A stretch of DNA of 64,000 nt, taken from assembly GCF_022512515.1 (NCBI RefSeq), contig NZ_JAKWBK010000001.1:2728001-2792000 (forward strand), read 5' to 3'. Below are positions 57,110 to 64,000 of the stretch, piece by piece (positions within the stretch are counted from its first letter, which is position 1; every line of letters begins with the position of its first letter). A model generated the notes under the pieces. It saw nothing but the letters and a program-made list of their open reading frames with translations. It made no database searches and had not been told where the DNA came from. Source of the DNA: Paraniabella hibiscisoli (GTDB taxonomy: Bacteria > Bacteroidota > Bacteroidia > Chitinophagales > Chitinophagaceae). Made by a program: the position numbers and the translations under genes.

Positions 57110-57869
57110 ATGCAAAACACAATTCAGGTGATAGGGCTTAAAAAGTCCTACAGGGACCTCCATGTCCTAAAGGGCGTAGACCTCGAAGTAGCAAGGGGAA
57201 GCATTTTTGCCCTGCTGGGTTCTAACGGAGCCGGAAAAACAACCGTTGTCAAAATTCTTACTACACTATTGCAACAGGATAGTGGCACTGCTACTGTAAA
57301 CGGGTTCGATGTTGTGTTGCAACCCAGCCAGGTGCGGCAGTCAATCAGCCTTACGGGACAATTTGCGGCGGTGGACGATATTTTGACGGGACGGGAGAAT
57401 ATTGTTATGATTGCCAGGCTGCGGCATATCAAACATCCGCACCAGGTCGCAGATGATTTGCTGAGACGTCTTGGTTTAACAGCCGCTGCCAATCGTCGGG
57501 CGGCAACCTACTCCGGAGGGATGCGCCGCCGGTTAGACATTGCAATGAGCCTGGTTGGAGAATCACCGGTTATCTTTCTTGATGAGCCTACTACAGGACT
57601 TGACCCGGAGGCACGTATAGAAGTCTGGAATATTATCAAAGAGCTTGCTGCCAGCGGCACTACGGTATTTCTGACTACCCAGTACCTGGAAGAGGCTGAA
57701 CAGCTCGCGAATCAAATTGCCATTCTTCACGAAGCCGGATTATCGTAAACGGCACACTGGCGGCGTTGAAAAGCCTGTTTCCTCCGGCAACTATTGAGTA
57801 CATCGAAAAGCAGCCGACGCTGGAAGAGATATTTCTATCAATCACAAGTAAAAAAACGAGGATAATTAA
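57110..57869 (+). CDS. ABC-2 exporter ATP-binding protein, DrrA-like (frameshifted)
   Basis: An ABC ATPase with Walker A LLGSNGAGKTTVVKIL, Q-loop SLTGQFAAVDD, signature YSGGMRRRLDIAMSL and Walker B VIFLDEPTTGLDPEAR, followed by the H-loop-like FLTTQYLEEAEQL; the DrrA-type TTQYLEEAE is characteristic of drug exporters. The first frame ends at 57748, but an indel near 57738 restores GRIIVNGTLAALKSLFPP. One further base in the A7 run 57850-57856 would end it at SKKNEDN, stop 57869, just before the permease ATG. Without that correction ATPase and permease would be one frame. Confidence 0.88.
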
Positions 57870-57870
57870 T

Positions 57871-58644
57871 ATGGAAACGATACAATCAAGAATCCACTTG
57901 TTCAAGGATATGAGCGTAATGCTCGGGCGGTCTATGCGCCATGTATCCCGCAGTATAGATACCATCATAACAGTCACTATCATGCCCATTGCTATGATGT
58001 TGTTGTTTGTGTATGTATTGGGCGGCGCCATTCAGGCCGGCACCGATAATTATGTGGATTACCTACTGCCGGGGATACTGCTCATCGCTGTTGCAAATAG
58101 TGTCGGCTATACCTCTTTCCGCCTGTTTACCGATGTACAGCGAGGTATTTTTGAGCGGTTTAACTCAATGCCGGTTGCACGCTCGGCTGCGTTATGGGGA
58201 CATGTGCTCACCTCGCTGCTATCAAATGTCATTTCCCTGTTGGTGATCATCCTTGTAGCGCTTATCATGGGTTTTCGTCCAACTGCGGGAATATTGTCCT
58301 GGTTGGCGGTATTGGGTATACTTATGCTGTTTACACTTGCCCTTACCTGGATTGCTGCCATTGCCGGTTTGGCGGCAAAAACAGTCGATGGCGCGAGTGT
58401 CATTGCATACCCTATCCACTTCCTTCCCTTAATAAGTTCCGCTTTTGTCCCAACGGCATCAATGCCATCAGGTGTTCGCGCCTTTGCAGAAAACCAGCCG
58501 GTAACCCCGATCGTGGAAGCTGTACGGGCGCTACTTTTTAGTAAGCCTGTTGGCAGTGATATATGGGTGGCACTGGCATGGTGCATTGCTATTATGGTTG
58601 TTGCTTATGTTTTTGCCATGATCGTATACAAAAGGAAAGCTTAG
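57871..58644 (+). CDS. ABC-2 type exporter permease, DrrB-like
   Basis: A 257-residue membrane protein with six helices: MPIAMMLLFVYVLGGA, LLPGILLIAVANSVGYTSFR, VISLLVIILVALIMGF, ILSWLAVLGILMLF and a final IAIMVVAYVFAMIVY. LPLISSAFVPTASMPSGVRA is the conserved ABC-2 family loop of DrrB-like permeases. It forms a half transporter pair with the upstream ATPase. The substrate is unknown; antibiotic or peptide export fits the family and the presence of a RiPP locus 8 kb away, but no direct link is visible. Confidence 0.9.
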   Translation: METIQSRIHLFKDMSVMLGRSMRHVSRSIDTIITVTIMPIAMMLLFVYVLGGAIQAGTDNYVDYLLPGILLIAVANSVGYTSFRLFTDVQRGIFERFNSMPVARSAALWGHVLTSLLSNVISLLVIILVALIMGFRPTAGILSWLAVLGILMLFTLALTWIAAIAGLAAKTVDGASVIAYPIHFLPLISSAFVPTASMPSGVRAFAENQPVTPIVEAVRALLFSKPVGSDIWVALAWCIAIMVVAYVFAMIVYKRKA

Positions 58645-58767
58645 ATCTGAGCACCGATCCCAAATGTTCCTGACATGTCGTAAGAGCAAGGGATAGGATT
58701 CTTTTTGTCTAGCTTTATGGGTTTAATCTCTAAATATCGGTAACATACATCCTGTTTCAGATCAGCA

Positions 58768-59610
58768 TGTAAGTACATTTCCGCATTATATGATGGCACC
58801 AAACGCTACGATATCGTGGTACGATATCTACCGCAATTCCGCAACAATATTGACGAAATCAAAAAGCTATTGGTGCCTTCGTCAAGCGGGGCTTTGGTAC
58901 CCATGGAACAGCTGGCCGATATCGGATTTGTTGAAGGGCAAACCAACATTTATCGGTATAATAATAAACGAATGGTAACTGTAAGAACCAATATCAGGGG
59001 CAGAGACCAAGGTGGCTTTGTAAAAGAGCTGCAACAAAAAATTAGCGGTGGTATAGTGATCCCCAAAGGGTATGAATTGGTATATGGCGGCCAGTATGAA
59101 AACCTGGAACGGGCAGGAAAACAATTAGCGTTAACCATTCCGTTAACGTTGGTAATGGTTATTGTGTTTCTTTTTATGCTTTACAAGAATTTCAGTCATA
59201 CATTAATAACAACAAGCTGTGTGTTGTTTGCGTTGGCTGGAGGGATAATAGCTTTACTTATTCGCGGTTATTACTTTAATGTTTCAGCAGGTGTTGGCTT
59301 TGTATCCATTTTCGGCATTTCAGTAATGGCAGGCGTATTGCTCGTCTCCGCCCTCAATCGGTCAATAGGCAATCAGCAGCCAGGTATGCAACTGATCAAT
59401 AAAATTTCCAAAGAACAACTCAGGGCAATCCTTTCTATTTTGGTGCTCGCCATTTCGGGACTTATCCCTGCTGCAATTTCAAAAGGGATCGGCTCGGATG
59501 TGCAAAGACCTTTGGCGACCGTTATTATAGGCGGCTTAACAAGCACCTTACTTTTTACACCTATACTGATGCCACCCTTGTATTGGTGGGCAAGTAAGAA
59601 GGAGAAGTAA
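58768..59610 (+). pseudogene. C-terminal remnant of a CzcA/CusA-type RND efflux pump
   Basis: About 280 residues from the C-terminal half of a heavy-metal RND transporter (normally >1000). ISALYDGTKRYDIVVRY, VPMEQLADIGFVEGQTNIYR, IPKGYELVYGGQYENLERA and four helices (TLVMVIVFLFMLYKN, ITTSCVLFALAGGIIALLI, SIFGISVMAGVLLVSAL, LATVIIGGLTSTLLFTPILM) are all there, but everything before is missing and no start fits. The boundary near 58768 has no recognisable gene upstream, so this is a scar of a deletion or insertion. Confidence 0.85.
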
Positions 59611-59732
59611 ATAAGCCAACTTCTATTTTGGAGGAGCTTTACGAGGATATTCGGAATTGGAGTAAAATGATTTATTTGTATTTTTGTAACGACAAAAGCT
59701 TACTTAATCCGATTTATTCGACGTTAGAAAAA

Positions 59733-59862
59733 AGGGGACCAAAAAGGGGACCAATGAGTTTTTAAGAGAACTAATTTGTTGATTTACTTATAATAATGAG
59801 AGTGATTTCGACTCCCAGCGGAATCACTCAAAAAGCGTATCAAAAGACGCGCTTTTTGAGTG
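59733..59862. repeat. Tandem GGGGACC motif and stacked inverted repeats
   Basis: AAAAAGGGGACC occurs twice in tandem (59733-59757). GAGTGATT (59800-59807) pairs with AATCACTC (59822-59829). CACTCAAAAAGCG (59825-59837) pairs perfectly with CGCTTTTTGAGTG (59850-59862). The CACTC arm is shared, so the two hairpins exclude one another. TTCGACTCCCAGCGGAATC inside looks like the end of a T-arm but no tRNA forms. A terminator or an integration-site scar are possible. Confidence 0.5.
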
Positions 59863-59883
59863 CCTGATTTGTCATTCAGTGCG

Positions 59884-61691
59884 TTACCGGATTACTTTTA
59901 TAACTTTCGAATAAGACTTTCCTCCATCCATATCTACCTGTACAATGCGTATAAACAGGTTATCTGCCTGGGTATCTAAATGGTGATCATTTTTTTACTG
60001 CATGCTGCGATCACCATTACCATTATTGTTAATGAAGCTAAAACCCACTGGCGCTTGCTTCTCCTATTCTTTATAGCAAAACCGCTCATTAATAACAAAA
60101 CCATAAAACCGGCAGACCAACCTACGGTAGTGATATCAATCTTATATTCCAGCATTTTATCTGAAATGCCGGCGTTAGATAAACTTTTCACCTCACCTAT
60201 TTTAGCAAATGTTGTTCCGTTCACCGAACCCTCAATTTCGAAGTGGTCGTTATTTCGCTCAGAAAGCGTTTCCCATTTTATGGAGATTATTCCATTATGC
60301 AGCGACGCTGCTATAGTTCCAAAATTTACGGGAAGTACAATTGAGCAAGTGCCGGGTCCATCACCAGTAATCGTCCAATTTTTTGTGCTTAACAAAATAT
60401 CACGGTAGCTGGCTGCATCAGCACTATAAGTTCTGCCGATTGCTCCCAGTGTTATATTGGAGGGAGTGCTGCTACTATTAGCCCATCCATACAGTGTACG
60501 GCTATAATTTTCACAATCCACCCCGCTGTTATTGAGCAGGTTGCCTAAGCTAATAGCGCTGGCAACGTTCCAGGTGCCCAAATTCTGGTTAAAAGCAGTT
60601 GCTCCCATGAACATGTTTATAATAGCTGATACATTACTTACATCCCAGTTATTCAACGGCTGGTTAAAGGATGAGGCATTGGCAAACATAGACTGCATAT
60701 GGGTTACGTTGCTTACATCCCAATTATTTAACGGTTGGTTAAAGGATGAGGCAAAGGAGAACATGTTAGATAAATTGATGACATTGCTTACGTCCCAATT
60801 ATTTAAGGGCTGATTAAAGGATGAGTTAGCGCTAAACATAGAAAACATGATGGTAACTTTGCTCACATTCCAATTATTCAACGGCTGATTAAAATTTGTT
60901 AGTTGGAACATGCTAGTCATGTTGGTAACATTACTCACATTCCAGCTGTTTATATTTTGGTTGAAAGAGGTAGCCTGGTAAAACAGATTTACCATGGAAG
61001 TTACTTTGCCTACATCCCAATTGTCTAAGGGTTGATTGAAAGCGGCAGCTTGAAAAAACATACCGCTCATATCGGTGACATTCCCAACGTTCCAGTTGTT
61101 TAGAGGTTGGTTAAAAACAACATCTCCCCGAAACATCTCACGCATATTGGTGACCTGGCTCACGTTCCATCCTGGCATGCCCGTGCCGATAAGCTTAGGC
61201 GCATTGCTAAATGTACCTAGCATACTAGTGACATTGGTAAGATTAGGAGCATCCGTAGCTGTAAGTGTCAGGTTAGTACAATTTTGAAATGATTGTTCAA
61301 AAGTGCTCCAGACAGCGGTACCCCACTGTTCTATATCCAGCAGCTTTCTGGCATCCCTGGTAGGGCTAGAGCCAAGCGGAAACTTCATCGTATGTAACGG
61401 AGTAGTTCCTGAAGGCGTCATGCGTAACCGATAGGTGCCCGGTGAAGGAAATGTAATTGTGATAGTACCATTGGCGCTCCCGCTTCCTGACGCCGCGGGT
61501 GTTCCAATTCTCTCCCATGTATAAGTGTATTCTCCTGTTGCCGGAACCTGTATACTACTGGAACCAGTAGTTCCGGGATTATCAGTTTGCCAAACGGTAA
61601 CAAATGGTTGTTGAGCTTGCAATAGATTTGAGCTGCCTGTTGCCAACAAAAATGCACAAATTAAAACATACGATTTTAATAAAAATTTCAC
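59884..61691 (-). CDS. BspA-type DUF285 repeat surface protein with interrupted C-terminal domain (P3, frameshifted end)
   Basis: Signal peptide to residue ~27, a PKD-like domain (~28-115: ATGEYTYTWERIG, NGTITITFPSPGTYRLRMTP), then about ten DUF285/BspA repeats of ~25 residues (SFNQPLNNWDVSNVTHMQSM type). The FN3-like domain follows (LPVNFGTIAASLHNGIISIK, W-x-T-L-S-E-R-N) with two membrane helices, a basic loop (KNRRSKRQ), and C-S-K. The frame ends at 59976; one more base in the T7 run 59990-59996 gives LFIRIVQVDMDGGKSYSKVI, stop 59884. The design equals P1 and P2. Confidence 0.8.
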
Positions 61692-62398
61692 GGTAAAAAT
61701 TTTAATGTAAATAAATATTAAGAGAGGGTTGATTGCGAAAACTTAATATATAAGCCGGAGGTAATAGCTCGTTAAGCAAGGTCTAAAAACATTCTGATTT
61801 GTTTTCGGGCATAGACCTGCAATAACCTATTAATATAGATATCTACCTGAGTTTATCGCGCACAGTTTATAGACACAATCCTGATACGGCTGATTAGTAT
61901 TAACTACACTGGTTCTTTTGCTCCCGGATTAATATACTGAGGTAGGATGTATCAAGCCTGGGCAAAACTTTACAGTGTTCTGCTATATTCGAGTAACCGT
62001 TAAATAGTTTATAAAGTGATTCGTTTGGAGTTTAAACAGTTAATGTAACCAGAAAATGAATAGTTAACTATCTATCTACAAATCTATAGCACAATAAGAA
62101 AAATATATTTACCCTGAGTGCCAATCTTTTTCTTATTTGTGTCAGCAGGTAACTTTGCTGATAGGCCAATGGTATGCATGCCTTTCATTGGTATTGTGTA
62201 ATTGTGTGATGGATAGAAGGGCGTCCTTTCTATAAAGTTGCTTTTACCATTGTTCTCTTATCCTATCACCCAGACCATAGCGGGCATGTTCAGTAGGATG
62301 AAGTAGAATTTGGATAAAGCGTATATATGAATAGGCTGGTACCTAAAACAATATTTATATAAGCTTTTTTGATCAAGGGATTGCTTTCGAAAAAGAAC
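61692..62398. other. AT-rich gene-free stretch
   Basis: No gene is supported in these ~700 bases between the divergently placed P3 start and the rtcB terminator. No repeats or RNA gene were recognised. The P3 promoter must lie in the first 100 bases. Confidence 0.5.
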
Positions 62399-62427
62399 AG
62401 CCCCTGCTTTTAAAAAGACAAGGGGCT
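62399..62427 (-). terminator. Terminator after rtcB
   Basis: AGCCCCTG (62399-62406) pairs with CAAGGGGCT (62419-62427) with one bulged base; on the minus strand GTTCTTTTTC follows. It begins 23 bases after the rtcB stop. Confidence 0.75.
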
Positions 62428-62449
62428 ATGTGCTTTAGCTTTTTGTTCA

Positions 62450-63904
62450 TTACTCACCCTCAACAAAATCCTGTTTTTGCGATTTTCGGGTTCTTACCGG
62501 AGTGCCATCCATCTTTACGATTTTCGGTGTAAAGCGTCCAACTATATCCACCAGGGATTTTTGGCCTTTCATCACTTCTTCAATATTCTTGTAAGCGAAT
62601 GGCGCTTCGTCCAGGCCACCACCTAACAAGGTTACATTGTGTTTTAACAGTTCATCTCTCAGCTGTTTTTCGGTAATGCTTTGCATGGCTTTGGTACGGC
62701 TCAATTTTCTACCAGCGCCGTGGGAGGCTGAGTATATAGATGCCGCCTCGCCTTTACCTTTTACAATAAAACCAGGCGCCGTCATGCTACCGGGTATGAT
62801 ACCCAGCACATTTTTACCCGCAGGTGTTGCGCCTTTACGATGTACAATAACTTCTTTACCGTTGAGTATTTCTTTCCAGGCAAAATTGTGATGGTTTTCT
62901 ACCATTTTCAGTGGCTTTCGGCCTAGTTGCTTTGCTATTTTATCATGAATAATATGATGACATGCCGAAGCATAATCACCTGCCAGGTTCATGGCCAGCC
63001 AGTATTCCTGCCCTTCTGCTTCCGCCATGTCCAGCCAGGCCAGGTTTTTAGCTTCCTGTGGTAAGCGTCTTTTGCTGATCGCTATTTTGGTATAGTGATT
63101 GGCGATATTCGCTCCCAGTCCTCTTGAGCCAGAGTGCGATAATAATCCCAGGTATTTACCTGCAGGTAACTGAAGTATATCATCATTTTCGTCGATGCTC
63201 ACTTCTCCAAATTCCACGAAATGGTTACCGCTACCACTGCTGCCTAATTGTTTCCAGGCGCGGCCGTGCATTTGTTTTAATAATGGCAATAAGCTAAATG
63301 CCTCATGGTCCATCACTTCATGATTGGCTGCTTGTTTAAACTGGGCGCCACTACCAAATAAAGTAGCTTCGTTGATCTCTCTTGCAAAGTAGTGTTCGCG
63401 TTGCACCAATTCCTGCGGATTAATATCAAAAATGCTCAGGCACATCCTGCAACCAATATCCACACCTACGCCATAAGGGATCACAGCATTCTCTGTTGCC
63501 AGTACACCACCAATAGGCAGTCCATAGCCGTGATGTGCGTCAGGCATTAATGCTCCGGCAACCGCAACAGGAAGTTTAGCAGCGGTATACATCTGGTGCA
63601 TCGCGCCTTCTTCAATATGCTCCTGCCCGAAAATATTGAACTGTATGCCTGTCTGATTCAGCGAAATGCCCGCATTTTCTGATTCATCAGGTTGGGGTAA
63701 TAATTGATGTGCAATAGCTCCTAAAATTTCATCCGTACCATAGTCCTGTGGAGAAGCAAGTACTTTACTTAAAACTTCCAGTGCAGTATCCTTACTTTCG
63801 TGTTTGTAGGCTCTTTGCATGATGTTCATTGCGATGGAAATAACAGGCCCCTCAGGATAACCTATATTTCTTAATTCCTTTCCGGTTAAGCTTAATTTGC
63901 TCAT
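62450..63904 (-). CDS. rtcB: RNA ligase RtcB
   Basis: An intact 484-residue GTP-dependent RNA ligase joining 2',3'-cyclic phosphate or 3'-phosphate to 5'-OH RNA ends. Signatures include MPDAHHGYGLPIGGVLA, GVGVDIGCRM (metal ligands), LGSSGSGNHFVEFG, SHSGSRGLG, ENHHNFAWKE and SASHGAGRKLSRTKA with the guanylated His. Bacterial RtcB functions in RNA repair. Start ATG 63904; 62450 TAA. It is transcribed alone. Confidence 0.97.
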   Translation of the reverse strand: MSKLSLTGKELRNIGYPEGPVISIAMNIMQRAYKHESKDTALEVLSKVLASPQDYGTDEILGAIAHQLLPQPDESENAGISLNQTGIQFNIFGQEHIEEGAMHQMYTAAKLPVAVAGALMPDAHHGYGLPIGGVLATENAVIPYGVGVDIGCRMCLSIFDINPQELVQREHYFAREINEATLFGSGAQFKQAANHEVMDHEAFSLLPLLKQMHGRAWKQLGSSGSGNHFVEFGEVSIDENDDILQLPAGKYLGLLSHSGSRGLGANIANHYTKIAISKRRLPQEAKNLAWLDMAEAEGQEYWLAMNLAGDYASACHHIIHDKIAKQLGRKPLKMVENHHNFAWKEILNGKEVIVHRKGATPAGKNVLGIIPGSMTAPGFIVKGKGEAASIYSASHGAGRKLSRTKAMQSITEKQLRDELLKHNVTLLGGGLDEAPFAYKNIEEVMKGQKSLVDIVGRFTPKIVKMDGTPVRTRKSQKQDFVEGE

Positions 63905-64000
63905 AAAATATTTTTTAAACAGGGTTAGATCCCTGCCTATTGATAATAATGTAAAATTGGAGTATAACTGTGCAATATTTCTGCACAGTAGAAAATTTTT

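Noticed and set aside
59796..59862. tRNA-like sequence (TTCGACTCCCAGCGGAATC)
   Set aside because: The 5' T-stem, anticodon arm and acceptor partner are missing, so no tRNA can form.
60530..61150. Tandem DNA repeats with unit ~75 bases
   Set aside because: These encode the DUF285/BspA protein repeats of P3 and need no separate explanation.
1..64000. CRISPR array
   Set aside because: No set of regularly spaced direct repeats was seen; the only longer repeats are the araC duplication and DUF285 coding repeats (60530-61150).

Overview
The window comes from a member of the Bacteroidota, most likely Chitinophagaceae-like. The evidence is the Bacteroidetes-type conjugation genes (TraK-L-M-N), a SusC/SusD pair with an ECF sigma/FecR system, LytTR two-component signalling, Bacteroidetes-style peptide leaders ending in GG, and gene ends resembling type IX secretion modules. 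There is no taxonomic marker such as rRNA, so this placement is an inference.

Layout. (1) 1-12 kb: the end of a conjugation operon (traK partial, traL, traM, traN) and the accessory genes usual for integrative conjugative elements: DUF3945-like, two J-domain proteins, SWIM finger, DUF3560, DUF6908-like and ParB. Between them lies a very long nested inverted-repeat element (5998-6233). (2) 12.3-15.3 kb: a leftward cluster with an AraC regulator, a hexapeptide acetyltransferase, an alpha/beta hydrolase lipoprotein and a cyclophilin-fold lipoprotein. (3) 15.4-24.8 kb: a mutagenesis and repair cassette. dinB, an exonuclease/GIY-YIG protein and an XRE-S24 (LexA-like) regulator face imuA-imuB-dnaE2-alkB across a region with two copies of the palindrome CTAAYATTATTAG. 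(4) 24.9-29 kb: a SEFIR/TIR defence-like gene, an orphan lanthipeptide-type precursor and small conjugative-element genes. (5) 29.1-37.2 kb: ECF sigma, FecR, STN-type SusC, SusD, a thioredoxin-like protein and a small secreted protein. (6) 38-41 kb: histidine kinase and LytTR regulator, then four tiny genes coupled by ATGA overlaps. (7) 41.5-49.5 kb: a hybrid RiPP locus with two related precursors, a hairpin, two paralogous secreted repeat proteins, an ATP-grasp maturase, a small ORF, a SPASM maturase and a full-length LanB dehydratase. (8) 49.5-62 kb: three surface proteins sharing an unusual C-terminal module, a duplicated AraC region, Kup, an XRE-pentapeptide regulator with an ABC-2 exporter, and an RND pump remnant. 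(9) 62.4-63.9 kb: rtcB.

The best candidate for an undescribed system is the RiPP locus. Ester/amide-forming (ATP-grasp), SPASM and dehydratase chemistry sit together with two precursors that share a leader and a W-[ST]-[ST]-D-[DE] core. A second original observation is a beta-sandwich domain of the type IX secretion kind that is interrupted by a transmembrane hairpin in three neighbouring proteins.

Caution: more than 30 genes carry a one-base frameshift, most often in a homopolymer run, while their reading continues cleanly in another frame. This looks like uncorrected indel error in the assembly rather than mass gene decay. I therefore annotate those loci as single genes across the shift and give the position.
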